Shown piece by piece: positions 26,361-35,886 of a stretch of 64,000 nt of DNA (its first letter is position 1; each line of letters begins with the position of its first letter). A model generated the notes under the pieces. It made no database searches. It saw nothing but the letters and a program-made list of their open reading frames with translations, and was not told where the DNA came from. The translations under genes and the position numbers were made by a program. Source of the stretch: Galbibacter pacificus (GTDB lineage: Bacteria > Bacteroidota > Bacteroidia > Flavobacteriales > Flavobacteriaceae); contig NZ_JAQSVC010000005.1 in assembly GCF_029603165.1 (NCBI RefSeq), positions 62,001 to 126,000 of the forward strand, given 5' to 3'.

Positions 26361-27959
26361 CTAAAAAGTATTCGATCCCGTGTCCCACCATAAACGCGTT
26401 CCACCATTGTCTGGCCCTTTCAATAGGGAAGTGGCGGCTTCTACATTTGCACCGTTGGTGTTTTTTTCTGAATCTACAAAGTTGATCCTTCTTATTTGGA
26501 TATCGGTATCGATCTCTCCTCCGCTGTTATTTATTACAACAGGAAAGACTTTGGGGTATCCGGTACGTCTGTATTCGCTCCAAGCCTCTTGACCATCAGG
26601 GAACATGGCAATCCATTTTTGGGTGATGATCTGCTCTAATTGTTCTTCTTTGGTCCCAGCAGCATTGTATGCTATTTTTACATCCGAGGGATACGCATAA
26701 TCATTAGCTGGGTTTATGGCGTCTACATAATCGGCCGGGGTGCTTGTGTTGTCTGCTATATAATCATCTGCACCGCCAACACCATGTTGGGCAAAAGAGG
26801 CCTTGATACCGTTCTCGTAATTGGTCTGGGCATCACCGGCGCCAGCCCATCCCCTAAGTGCGGCTTCCGCTTTTAGGAAATAAACTTCGGCAGAGGTCAT
26901 CCAGTCTTTATAAGTTAAATCTTTTAAATATTCACCTAATTTTGAATGATCGCCATATTCTGATTTAGCTTCAATGGCAACTCCCATCCTTATACCTTTG
27001 TATTCGCCTTCTACACCATTTCCCAAAGCTGGCATGAAATATGTTTCCAGTCTTCCGTCATTAAAGCCTTTTAAAACAGATTCCATTTCGGCAGACATAC
27101 GGATATCTCCCCAGCTATCGCTAATGGTGTAAAGAGGATGTACAAAGCCACCCATATCTATTTCCATATTGTCTTCCAATAGAAGTCCGGCATCACTGGC
27201 AAGCGATTTTTCTCCTTCGGTTTTGGCCAAAGCCGGATCTACGTTAGAGACCCTAATGGCCAAGCGCAAGCGCAAAGAATTGGCAAAGGCCCGCCACATA
27301 GTGACATCTCCCTTGAACATTGATGCATCAAAATTTTTAAAAGCATCTATTCCTTCAAACTTTTTTAATTCATCAATGGCAGTGCCCAAGTCTGTAAAAA
27401 ATGCATGATATGCTTCTTCTTGCGAATCGTATTGTCCTGTAGTTTCATAATCGTTGAACTTTGTATAGCGTATAGGTCCAAAGACATCAGAAATACGGTG
27501 CATTCCCATTACTTTTATAATATCCGACAAATAGGTAAACATAATGGCATTTTCATTGTCAACCGTTTGTACCTGTTCATGCACGCCCCTTGCATATGGC
27601 ATTATACCATTACCTTCGTTAGCATCGTAGGCATCGGTCCAGATAGTCTGGTTCCAGCCACTTACCAAACTATAGGTCTGGTTGTTAATGTTACCCGAAA
27701 AAGGGGTTGGCGAGGTCATGTAGCCCGAAAAAAGGTCTGCGTTTAAGTTATGTTGCAATTGATAGTTCCATGCAGGTTCTATACGGATAACGTTGGCAAA
27801 CATGGGTGGGAACTTGGCCCCGATATTATTGAATTGTTGTTTTAGACTTTCATCTGAAATCCCGTAAGGATCGGTATTGATGTCATCAAAATCCTCGGTA
27901 CAGTTTACCAAGCTAATGGCGAGAACTGAAGCGAGTGTATATGTTATTAGTTTTTTCAT
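26361..27959 (-). CDS. SusD/RagB-family lipoprotein (SusD-like_2 type)
   Basis: 532 residues with lipobox Cys20 (LAISLVNCTED). The opening EDFDDINTDPYGISDESL and the sequence MFTYLSDIIKVMGMHRISDVFGPIRY, WRAFANSLRLRLAIRVS and EVYFLKAEAALRGW mark the SusD-like_2 branch of the family rather than the classical RagB branch seen at 18.1 kb. It should be the surface lid for the SusC transporter 12 bases upstream. The C-terminus ends in the typical GPDNGGTRLWWDTGSNTF. Confidence 0.94.
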   Translation of the reverse strand: MKKLITYTLASVLAISLVNCTEDFDDINTDPYGISDESLKQQFNNIGAKFPPMFANVIRIEPAWNYQLQHNLNADLFSGYMTSPTPFSGNINNQTYSLVSGWNQTIWTDAYDANEGNGIMPYARGVHEQVQTVDNENAIMFTYLSDIIKVMGMHRISDVFGPIRYTKFNDYETTGQYDSQEEAYHAFFTDLGTAIDELKKFEGIDAFKNFDASMFKGDVTMWRAFANSLRLRLAIRVSNVDPALAKTEGEKSLASDAGLLLEDNMEIDMGGFVHPLYTISDSWGDIRMSAEMESVLKGFNDGRLETYFMPALGNGVEGEYKGIRMGVAIEAKSEYGDHSKLGEYLKDLTYKDWMTSAEVYFLKAEAALRGWAGAGDAQTNYENGIKASFAQHGVGGADDYIADNTSTPADYVDAINPANDYAYPSDVKIAYNAAGTKEEQLEQIITQKWIAMFPDGQEAWSEYRRTGYPKVFPVVINNSGGEIDTDIQIRRINFVDSEKNTNGANVEAATSLLKGPDNGGTRLWWDTGSNTF

Positions 27960-27971
27960 ATTTTCTTGTTC

Positions 27972-30900
27972 TTAGAAATTTACGTTAATGTTTAACCCGA
28001 TACTTCTTGTAGAAGGTTGGTTATAAATATCTACACCTTGAAGTCCTAAACCGGTACTAGCTGTAATATTTGGGTCGAACGGCGCATCTTTATAAAAGAA
28101 AAATAAATTGTTCGCAATTAAGGAGAAATTAATTCTCTGTACAAAGCTGTCTTTCATATTGAGCCTATACCCAATTGAAAACTCCCGTAAGCTAACATTT
28201 GTGGCATCGTATACATATTCGCCAAGCATACCGGCCCTACCGCCAACAGCGGTATAATATTCCTGGGCAGAAATCTGCGACGGATTTCCACTTTCGTCCA
28301 CAACATCAATCATGCCTCCATTGGTGTTTCTAACGTCGGCAGTAGCTTTGGATACCCCGTAATAATCGTTTATAGCCTCTGTAACACTCAATACATCACC
28401 GCCAAATTTCCCGTCTATTAAAAAGCTCAACGTAAAATTCCCGATATCAAACGAGTTGTTCCATCCCAGGGTAAAATCTGGTTGGGCATGTGCTACGGTT
28501 TCAAAATCGGTAGCCATTAAAGTTCCGGAAGAGTTTACCATTGGGGTGCCATTCCCGTCTCTTATTAAAGATCTTGCCTTGATACTACCAAAATCTTCTC
28601 CTTCCACTAATGAATATTCGTAACCATTTACACCATGTGCTGTTATGATGGCTTCATTATTTTGAAGTGCCGGGTGAACAGAGACTACTTTGTTATCGTT
28701 TTTTGCGAAGTTAAAAGCAGTATTCCACTTGAACTTGTCGTTATAAAAGGGTTTTCCGTTTAGTACAATTTCAACCCCTGTATTGGAAATTTCACCTGCA
28801 TTTACAATATTCTGTGAATATCCCTCGGGATTGGGAAGTGCCTGAATGTAAAAAATCTGGTCGGTTGTTTTGGTATTGTAGTAGGTAAAATCAAAGCCTA
28901 GACGATTTTGAAAAAAGCGCCATTCGGTACCAATTTCAAAAGATTTTTGTCTTTCCGGTTTTAATGTTTCTCCTTCAATAGGAGCAAATACCGGAACCCC
29001 AACATATTTATTGGCATCGTTTATTTGATTAATTGGTACTGTTGCATATACAGGAATGTCTTTACCAACTTCGGCATAAGACCCCCTTATTTTTGCAAAT
29101 GAAATGGCTTCGGGCATGGTAAACATTTCTGATAGAACCCCAGTTAAACCTACAGATGGATAGAAAAATGAATAACTATCGGTATTTACCAATGTTGACG
29201 ACCAGTCGGTTCTCCCGGTTACGTCTAAATAAAGCATCCCTTTAAAGTCGAAATTTGCTGAACCAAAAACCGATTGTACGTCCCTGTTTCCAACGGATTG
29301 ACGCATATTATTGGTTGTGGTGATGTTTGCAATGTTGAAAATGTTTGGATAGTTTAACGCAGTTCCGTCCCTGCCAGAATCGATATACAATTGATCTCCG
29401 ATTTTGTATTTAGTCAAACTGGTACCTACCAATGCCGAAACTGAAAAATCTTCACTAAGATCTTTTGAATAATTAGCAATGAGGTCTATGTAATGTTGTG
29501 TATTTTCTGTTTTTTCGTAAATATAACGCCCATTCGTACCTGTTACGTTCGGGTCTGTCCCGGCATACATCCTCTTGTCAAAAGTGAAGAAAGATTTGTC
29601 TAAACTTCCTCTGGATTGTAACGAAAAATCATCTGTAATTTGATATTTCACCGATACGTTGGCAAGCACGCGTTGTGCGATATCTTTTGTTGGGTTTCTA
29701 TTAATTAGCCAATATGGGTTTTGTTGTATGTTTTCATCAAAAGAAGTTGCATACTGATCCATCATATTTGTTTCGGCATCAAAATACTCATACTTATTTT
29801 TATAAGTTTCCCTGCTGATGCCAACGGGATGCAAATAAACACCCGTAAGCGGGTTAGAGTACAGTCCGTTCGTCGGGCGGTTCCATATTCTCTGGTCGGA
29901 AAGGTTGATGCTTGCCGAAACGTCTATTTTTTCATCTAAAAACTTAGCGGTTTCCCTAAGTGTCAAGTTATTTCTTAAAAGCTTATTTCCCGGGATTACA
30001 CCTTCGGCGCTGGTATTTGCATACGAGAAATATGTTTGTGCTTTTTGGTTTCCGGCAGTTAAAGAAAGTGAGTTGATTGATGTGTAACCAGTTTGAAAGA
30101 AATCTTTGGCATCGTTGTCAAGACCATCGGCTTTTGCACCCCACGATTTGGGGTCGGTTACAAAACCATTTTCTGCAATGGGCTGTCCTACCGAGTTCGA
30201 TTGGTATTCGTCTTGCAGTTTTGGCAGCGACATAACATTGTCTACCGTAAAGCTTGTATTAAAGTTTACGGACAATGCACCATCTTTACCTTTTTTGGTA
30301 GTGATTAAAATAACACCATTTGCCCCTTGGCTACCGTAAAGAGCCGATGCAGAAGCACCTTTTAGTACGGTCATGCTTTCAATATCGTCGGGGTTGATCA
30401 TAGACATAATGTCGCCACCATCCCTGTTTCCTGTTTGGCCACCAAAAACATCGGTGCCGGGCTCGGCCCCGTTAGAACCGTTACCGTTGTTGAGCATTGG
30501 CACCCCATCTATAACATACAGAGGGTCGTTGTTGGTGGTAGAAGAGTTACCCCTTAATACAACCTTTGCGGCTCCACCGGCACCAGAAGAACTCCTTGTA
30601 ATGGTAAGCCCGGCAGATTTTCCCGATAAGCTGTTTATGGGGTTGGTTTGTTTAACCCTTGTTAGCTCGTCGCCCCCAACTTCTTGCGCTGCATAAGTAA
30701 GTGCTTTTTCTTCTTTTTCGATACCCAATGCGGTAACGATAACAGCATCTAATTGTTGGCTGTCTTCTTCTAGGGTTACATTAATGTTGGTCTGTGAGCC
30801 AACGGTAACCTCAGTGGGTTTCATGCCAATATAAGAAAACCGGATTACATCTCCGGGATTGGCATCGATGGTGTAATTTCCATCAAAATCGGTTTGCGTT

Positions 30901-31055
30901 CCTACAGAAGTCCCGACGATGGTAATGTTTACTCCCGGTAACGGGACATCGTCGAAACTACTCGTTACCACTCCGGTAATTTGAACTTCTTGCCCAAATA
31001 CACCATATATAGATATGAGTGATAAGAGAATGAAAAGTAAATTTTTTTGTTTCAT
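27972..31055 (-). CDS. SusC/RagA-family TonB-linked outer membrane transporter
   Basis: 1027 residues. Signal peptide (about 1-21, ending GVFGQ), carboxypeptidase-like domain (about 23-105, with TQTDFDGNYTID), hinge LDAVIVTALGIEKEEKALTYA, plug domain (about 120-240; LRGNSSTTNNDPLYVIDGVP, SALYGSQGANGVILITT) and a large barrel ending IGLNINVNF. First gene of a two-gene unit with the SusD-like_2 gene. It is divergent from the LytS/LytTR regulator pair; the pairing with hexosaminidase, NagB and a GlcNAc-type transporter points to import of amino-sugar oligosaccharides. Confidence 0.95.
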   Translation of the reverse strand: MKQKNLLFILLSLISIYGVFGQEVQITGVVTSSFDDVPLPGVNITIVGTSVGTQTDFDGNYTIDANPGDVIRFSYIGMKPTEVTVGSQTNINVTLEEDSQQLDAVIVTALGIEKEEKALTYAAQEVGGDELTRVKQTNPINSLSGKSAGLTITRSSSGAGGAAKVVLRGNSSTTNNDPLYVIDGVPMLNNGNGSNGAEPGTDVFGGQTGNRDGGDIMSMINPDDIESMTVLKGASASALYGSQGANGVILITTKKGKDGALSVNFNTSFTVDNVMSLPKLQDEYQSNSVGQPIAENGFVTDPKSWGAKADGLDNDAKDFFQTGYTSINSLSLTAGNQKAQTYFSYANTSAEGVIPGNKLLRNNLTLRETAKFLDEKIDVSASINLSDQRIWNRPTNGLYSNPLTGVYLHPVGISRETYKNKYEYFDAETNMMDQYATSFDENIQQNPYWLINRNPTKDIAQRVLANVSVKYQITDDFSLQSRGSLDKSFFTFDKRMYAGTDPNVTGTNGRYIYEKTENTQHYIDLIANYSKDLSEDFSVSALVGTSLTKYKIGDQLYIDSGRDGTALNYPNIFNIANITTTNNMRQSVGNRDVQSVFGSANFDFKGMLYLDVTGRTDWSSTLVNTDSYSFFYPSVGLTGVLSEMFTMPEAISFAKIRGSYAEVGKDIPVYATVPINQINDANKYVGVPVFAPIEGETLKPERQKSFEIGTEWRFFQNRLGFDFTYYNTKTTDQIFYIQALPNPEGYSQNIVNAGEISNTGVEIVLNGKPFYNDKFKWNTAFNFAKNDNKVVSVHPALQNNEAIITAHGVNGYEYSLVEGEDFGSIKARSLIRDGNGTPMVNSSGTLMATDFETVAHAQPDFTLGWNNSFDIGNFTLSFLIDGKFGGDVLSVTEAINDYYGVSKATADVRNTNGGMIDVVDESGNPSQISAQEYYTAVGGRAGMLGEYVYDATNVSLREFSIGYRLNMKDSFVQRINFSLIANNLFFFYKDAPFDPNITASTGLGLQGVDIYNQPSTRSIGLNINVNF

Positions 31056-31277
31056 ATTATCAATTTGTTAATTAATGGTTAAAAATTACTTCAATAGCTG
31101 TAGTCCAAAAATCTTTTTATACCAACAGCATCATTCTTCCAACAAACAACATCAATTTTTGGATAACGGTTTTTTTAACTTCATCATTTTTAAAAATCTT
31201 TTGGTTATTCATGCAAATAGTCATATTTTTTCACGGATTTTTAAGCAAAATGACTAAAATGGTGAATTTTATTTAAC

Positions 31278-32324
31278 ATGAACGCAAGTGATTCTGCAGC
31301 AACGAAAACGATAGAGTTGAAGTACCATTTGTACTTTTGGGCGATATATTTTCTTATAAACTTTGTAAGGTGGGGAAGTTATTTTAATGATTATTCATAT
31401 TCGTTTTCATCCAATCTGGTGGAATTTCCATTGCATATAATAATAGTGTACTTTAACATTTATTATTTAATACCGAAACTCATTTTTAAAAAGAAATATG
31501 CACTGTATATTATTTGTTTGCTTGCACTTTTAGGGATTCATTATGTTACCAGGACGGCTCTTAATTATTGGTTGGTTACCAAAGATATTTGGCCGGAAGC
31601 CCAAGGAACGCAGGAAGCTTTTGGGTTTAACCATATTGTAGCGGTAAGTCTTGGGGAATTTTATGTAATAGGAATTACCGCTGCCATAAAATTTACGGTA
31701 GATTACATAAACGAGCATAACCAAAACCGACAGTTAAGGGAATTGCAGTACAAAACCGAACTAAAATATTTAAAGGCACAAATGCAACCGCATTTCTTTT
31801 TCAATACGCTTAACAATCTATATGCACTGACCTTGAAAAAGTCGGCCCAGGCCCCGGATGTTGTCCTGCGCCTGTCCGATATTATGCATTATGTAATCTA
31901 TGACGCCAGTAAAAAACGGCTTCCTTTAATAGAAGAAATAAATTATATAGACAATTATATTGCACTGGAAAAATTACGATATGAATATAATATTGAATCT
32001 GAAATTAAAATAAGTGGAGATATAGATGGCATTATTATTCCCCCTTTGTTGTTTCTTCCTTTTATAGAAAATTCTTTTAAGCACGGTGTCCAGAACGATA
32101 AAAAACTGAAGCTTTCCATTTCATTTGAAAAAAAAGGCGGACAACTTATTTTTAAAACCGTAAATAATTTCGACATCCATCCGGACAAGATAAAGAAGAA
32201 GGGAGGTATTGGACTTAAAAATATGCGAAGAAGGCTTGAAATTTTATATAAAGATAAATTTGACTTGATGACTGATATAAATAATGATATGTTTGTAGTT
32301 ATACTAAAAATCCCCATTCAATGA
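31278..32324 (+). CDS. LytS/YehU-family membrane sensor histidine kinase
   Basis: 348 residues. Four predicted membrane helices occupy about 15-155 (LYFWAIYFLINFVRW, LVEFPLHIIIVYFNIYYLIP, LYIICLLALLGIHYV, AVSLGEFYVIGITAAIKFTV), followed by the His_kinase domain with LKAQMQPHFFFNTLNNLYAL (phospho-histidine in QPHFFFN) and a HATPase with FIENSFKHGV and GGIGLKNMRRRLEILY. The stop overlaps the next gene's start by 4 bases (ATGA), so the two are translated together. Probably senses a membrane or sugar-related signal and controls the adjacent transporter or susCD genes. Confidence 0.94.
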   Translation: MNASDSAATKTIELKYHLYFWAIYFLINFVRWGSYFNDYSYSFSSNLVEFPLHIIIVYFNIYYLIPKLIFKKKYALYIICLLALLGIHYVTRTALNYWLVTKDIWPEAQGTQEAFGFNHIVAVSLGEFYVIGITAAIKFTVDYINEHNQNRQLRELQYKTELKYLKAQMQPHFFFNTLNNLYALTLKKSAQAPDVVLRLSDIMHYVIYDASKKRLPLIEEINYIDNYIALEKLRYEYNIESEIKISGDIDGIIIPPLLFLPFIENSFKHGVQNDKKLKLSISFEKKGGQLIFKTVNNFDIHPDKIKKKGGIGLKNMRRRLEILYKDKFDLMTDINNDMFVVILKIPIQ

Positions 32325-33049
32325 ATATAAAGTGCCTAATAATAGACGATGAACCTTTAGCAGTCGATGTTATTAAATCGTACATCGAGGAATTTAAAAA
32401 CATGGAGATAGTTGGCGCTTTTAACAACCCGATAAATGCACTACAGGTATTGGAAAATCAAGAAATAGATGTGATTTTTCTGGATATTAACATGCCAAAA
32501 ATGAACGGATTGGAGTTTTTAAGGAACTTAAAAGAACATCCCTTGGTTATAGTTACCACTGCTTATAGGGAATATGCCATTGAAAGCTATGAACTGGAAG
32601 TTTTGGATTATCTGGTAAAACCGATTCCTTTTAACCGCTTTTTAAAGTCCATGAACAAGCTTACCGCAAGATTGATGGTCTTAAACGGAATTAAGCAAAC
32701 AGTAGATTTTGACCAAGATCCGCACGTATTTTTAAAAGTAGATAAAAAGCTTATTAAAATATTTTTACACGATATTTTATATATTGAAAGTTTAAAAGAC
32801 TACATAAAGCTCCACAGTAGGGAAGGAACTTATATATCTCATAAATCCTTATCGAGCATTAGCGAAGAATTGCCTTCAGAAAATTTTATAAGGGTACATA
32901 AATCATACACCATCGCCATAGACAAAGTAAAATCTATTGAAGGAAATTTGATAGAGATTGAAAATAAAAAAATCCCGATAGGTAGAAATTATGCCAAATA
33001 TGCCAAAGAGCGCATTTTGAAAAATAAAGGGAATTTCTTGAGCGAATAA
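32321..33049 (+). CDS. LytTR-family response regulator
   Basis: 242 residues. Receiver domain (about 1-120; CLIIDDEPLAVDVI, acceptor Asp in VIFLDINMPKMNG, Lys in YLVKPI) and a C-terminal LytTR DNA-binding domain (about 140-240; KLIKIFLHDILYIESLKDYIKLH, NFIRVHKSYTIAIDKV, IPIGRNYAKYAKE). Cognate partner of the LytS-type kinase overlapping it. It lies 39 bases upstream of the sugar transporter gene, which may be in the same transcript. Confidence 0.95.
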   Translation: MNIKCLIIDDEPLAVDVIKSYIEEFKNMEIVGAFNNPINALQVLENQEIDVIFLDINMPKMNGLEFLRNLKEHPLVIVTTAYREYAIESYELEVLDYLVKPIPFNRFLKSMNKLTARLMVLNGIKQTVDFDQDPHVFLKVDKKLIKIFLHDILYIESLKDYIKLHSREGTYISHKSLSSISEELPSENFIRVHKSYTIAIDKVKSIEGNLIEIENKKIPIGRNYAKYAKERILKNKGNFLSE

Positions 33050-33088
33050 TCAAATAAATTAATATTAACTAAGTCACACTGAATAATT

Positions 33089-34411
33089 ATGACAACTACC
33101 TCACAAAAATCCAATACGCTGGTGCCAATAATGATCATTGCCGGATTATTTTTTATTTTCGGGTTTGTAACCTGGATCAACGGGGCGCTGATTCCGTTTA
33201 TGAAAACAATTAACGATTTATCCGACGCGCAATCGTATTTGGTAGCTTCGGCTTCTTATATTTCGTTTGTGGTAATGGCCCTGCCTTCTTCTTATATAAT
33301 AGAAAAAGTAGGTTACAAAAAGGGAATGTCCCTAGGGTTGGCCATTATGGCAATTGGGGCGTTGGTCTTTATACCAGCTGCCGAGGCCAGGACATATTGG
33401 ATATTCCTTACCGGAATTTTTATACAAGGTTTGGGAATGACCATCTTACAAACAGCATCAAACCCATATATCACCATTTTAGGCCCAATGGAAAGTGCCG
33501 CAAAGCGTATTGCCATTATGGGTATTGCCAATAAAACAGCAGGTGCCTTGGGGTCGTTTATATTTGGTGCAATTTTATTGTCGGGGATCGATGAAATTAA
33601 GGAGCGATTGCTACAGGTTTCGGCCGATGAAAAAATAACCTTGCTAAACGAAATGGCCGACAGTGTTGTAATGCCATACATTACCATGGCCATTGTACTG
33701 TTTATTTTGGCCATTTTAATAACAAAAGCTCCTTTGCCACATGTTGAAGCCGAAGAAATTGAAGAAACAGAAGTTGAAGGAGGGGTTATAACCAAGAAAA
33801 AGAGTATTTTTCAATTCCCTCATTTGTGGTTGGGCATATTGGCCTTATTTGTATATGTTGGGGTAGAAGTAATAGCGGGCGATACCATTATTTCATACGG
33901 GCTTTCATTGGGAATGCCCGGCGAAGAAGCAAAATCGTTTACATTAATGACACTTATGGCCATGGTGGGAACCTATGCTTTGGGGGTCTTTTTAATACCA
34001 AAGTATATAAGCCAGAATACGGCCTTAAAAGTAAGTGCTGTCCTGGGAATAGTGTTTGGAATAGGTATTATTGCTACCACAGGATTTACCTCCGTATTAT
34101 TTGTAGCCGCTTTAGGGATTGCAAATGCCCTTGTTTGGCCGGCCATATGGCCATTGGCACTCAATGGTTTGGGGAAATTTACCAAAACGGCTTCGGCATT
34201 ATTGGTAATGGCAATTTCCGGAGGGGCCATTATTCCGCCTTTGTATGGGGTTTTGGTAGATTCTAATAAGCTAAACCTAATTTCTGAAGGGGTAGACAAA
34301 GCAACGGCCACTGCCGAAGCGGCAACTACCGGGTATTGGATATTATTCCCCTGTTATGCCATAATTCTTTATTATGCACTGCATGGGCATAAAGTAGGTT
34401 TGAAAAAGTAA
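33089..34411 (+). CDS. Sugar MFS transporter (FucP/NagP type)
   Basis: 440 residues with about 12 membrane helices in the FucP/GluP family pattern: IIAGLFFIFGFVTWINGALI at the start, GLGMTILQTASNPYITILGP (hallmark of the family, with QTAANPY variant), RIAIMGIANKTAGALGSFIF, and GGAIIPPLYGVLVDS near the end. It moves a sugar into the cytosol with protons. The context (NagB, sugar kinase, hexosaminidase) argues for N-acetylglucosamine as substrate, as in NagP proteins, but glucose or galactose cannot be excluded. A terminator follows. Confidence 0.92.
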   Translation: MTTTSQKSNTLVPIMIIAGLFFIFGFVTWINGALIPFMKTINDLSDAQSYLVASASYISFVVMALPSSYIIEKVGYKKGMSLGLAIMAIGALVFIPAAEARTYWIFLTGIFIQGLGMTILQTASNPYITILGPMESAAKRIAIMGIANKTAGALGSFIFGAILLSGIDEIKERLLQVSADEKITLLNEMADSVVMPYITMAIVLFILAILITKAPLPHVEAEEIEETEVEGGVITKKKSIFQFPHLWLGILALFVYVGVEVIAGDTIISYGLSLGMPGEEAKSFTLMTLMAMVGTYALGVFLIPKYISQNTALKVSAVLGIVFGIGIIATTGFTSVLFVAALGIANALVWPAIWPLALNGLGKFTKTASALLVMAISGGAIIPPLYGVLVDSNKLNLISEGVDKATATAEAATTGYWILFPCYAIILYYALHGHKVGLKK

Positions 34412-34442
34412 TGTCTTATTTTAACATGATATAATTTTGTAG

Positions 34443-34474
34443 AAAAACCCTTGTTTCCATAAGCAAGGGTTTTT
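34443..34474. terminator. Bidirectional terminator between convergent genes
   Basis: AAAAACCCTTG (34443-34453) pairs with CAAGGGTTTTT (34464-34474), with T-runs on both strands. It serves the transporter (plus) and the pentapeptide gene (minus), whose stop codon touches it. Confidence 0.85.
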
Positions 34475-35048
34475 ACAATTCAATCTTAATGTTGTATTTT
34501 TTTAATAAAGACAATGCCCCTTTGGTTGAAAATTTTGCCTTTTGCAGTTGGTTTATTTCAGGGTCGATAGTCATGTTGTAAGAAGTGCTTAAATCGGCTG
34601 CTCTTAAAACGGTGTTGTGGAAAATGGCATTCTCTAAATTGCAGTTATCCAAAACACATTCTGTTAGGTCGGTTTCGGTAAAATCTACCTGTTCCATACT
34701 ACATTTTTTAAAGAGCATTTTTTTAAGCTTCAGTTTGTAAAAAGAAGAAAAATTTAAAATGCAATCTTCAAAATTAAAAGAAAGCAAAAAAGGATTGCAC
34801 GTGTCAAAATGTAGCCCCATAAGCTTACAATTGTAAAAGTGGACTTCTTTAAAGGCACTGTTTTTTATGTTTGCCATACTAAAATCGCAATCGTGGAAGC
34901 TACATTCCGTAAAGCTTACATTGGTAATGTCTGATTGTTTAAAATTGCAGTTGTAAAAAGAGCAATTGTCGTATTCTCCTTTTTCAAGTGCAGCTTGCTG
35001 AAAATTTTGGCCTTTATATTCGTTGTCTCCAAAAAAACGGTCGTACAT
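34473..35048 (-). CDS. Pentapeptide-repeat protein (Qnr/McbG-like)
   Basis: 191 residues made almost wholly of five-residue steps with Phe or Leu at the centre (CSFYNCNFKQSDITNVSF, FTETDLTECVLDNCNLENAIF), which build a right-handed quadrilateral beta-helix. The tail ends in a non-repeat helix and a hydrophobic end (GALSLLKKYNIKIEL), as in Qnr and McbG proteins, which mimic DNA and protect gyrase. Length is slightly below that of Qnr. No signal peptide. A gyrase-protecting role is possible, not shown. Confidence 0.85.
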   Translation of the reverse strand: MYDRFFGDNEYKGQNFQQAALEKGEYDNCSFYNCNFKQSDITNVSFTECSFHDCDFSMANIKNSAFKEVHFYNCKLMGLHFDTCNPFLLSFNFEDCILNFSSFYKLKLKKMLFKKCSMEQVDFTETDLTECVLDNCNLENAIFHNTVLRAADLSTSYNMTIDPEINQLQKAKFSTKGALSLLKKYNIKIEL

Positions 35049-35094
35049 AAGCTGTGTTAATAAACTAAAAATACAAATTTAGATTATTATTTTT

Positions 35095-35886
35095 TTAAGA
35101 CCCAACCACTCCTAAAGTATACAATTGTTCCATGGTTGGCGTTTCGCTACCGCCGGCCGGTTCAAGGGTAATACCAAAGGCTTCCGATTGGTTTGCGTTT
35201 TTTAGCTCGAAGACTTTATTGTCATCCGAGGTAAAATTGTCCAGCAAACCTATGCTGGTAGGGGTTAAGGGCTCCAATGTAAGAGACCATACCTGATATA
35301 CTTTTCCGGGTGGGGGTTCGGGCAGGCCTTGCGCATCTATGTAAACCACATTGTCTTCTTGTTTCCAATACACTTTGGCATACGACTGGGGTGATACTGT
35401 TTGTCCTCCCAGATTGATGGTTTGAATGTTTTTGTCCCTCAATAAGCTAACTAATTCTTCGGCTTTTTCAAGGCTTTCATTGGCTTCGGCTATTTTGGTT
35501 TCTAGTACTGCGTTTTTGGCATCAGAAGATTGTAGCTTGTATTCAAGGTCGCTGTTTTTGTTAGACAGGTAGAAAATACCTGCGGCCAGTACAACTGCTG
35601 CCGCCCAGCCCGTATATGCCGCCCAATTGTAGCGTTTGCGTGGCAATGCTACTACTTTTGGTTGGTTTAGGACCGCAGTTTTTATTTTGTTGTATAGTTT
35701 TTGGGCATCTTTTGGTGCAACTGCCGCCGTTAATTTTATAATGGCGGTTTCTATTTCTTCAACTTCAGATTGAAGATCGAGATGTTTTTTTATCGCTTCG
35801 GTTACTTCTTCATTTTCTTTTTCGGTAAGTACGCCCGCAACATACAGCTCTAAAATTCCAGATTCTATATATTCTCTTATTTCCAT
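35095..35886 (-). CDS. Anti-sigma factor (RskA-type)
   Basis: 263 residues. A zinc-finger-like or anti-sigma N-terminal helical part in the cytosol (about 1-85; ESGILELYVAGVLTEKENEEV), one membrane helix (about 90-108, WAAYTGWAAAVVLAAGIFYL), a coiled-coil stretch, then a C-terminal RskA domain outside the membrane (about 165-263; YAKVYWKQEDNVVYIDAQGLPEPP, YQVWSL, GSETPTMEQLYTLGVV). Its start overlaps the sigma factor's stop by one base (TAATG), so they are co-translated; it should hold that sigma factor inactive. Confidence 0.93.
   Translation of the reverse strand: MEIREYIESGILELYVAGVLTEKENEEVTEAIKKHLDLQSEVEEIETAIIKLTAAVAPKDAQKLYNKIKTAVLNQPKVVALPRKRYNWAAYTGWAAAVVLAAGIFYLSNKNSDLEYKLQSSDAKNAVLETKIAEANESLEKAEELVSLLRDKNIQTINLGGQTVSPQSYAKVYWKQEDNVVYIDAQGLPEPPPGKVYQVWSLTLEPLTPTSIGLLDNFTSDDNKVFELKNANQSEAFGITLEPAGGSETPTMEQLYTLGVVGS

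Noticed and set aside
31056-31277. Promoters and operators between susC and the LytS-type kinase
   Set aside because: Only loose CCAAAAAT/ATTTTTGG words were found and no TAnnTTTG element on either strand; nothing firm enough to list.
33313-33795. 160-residue minus-strand open frame
   Set aside because: Antisense to the sugar transporter; the Thr/Ser/Ala-rich translation is a shadow of membrane helix codons.
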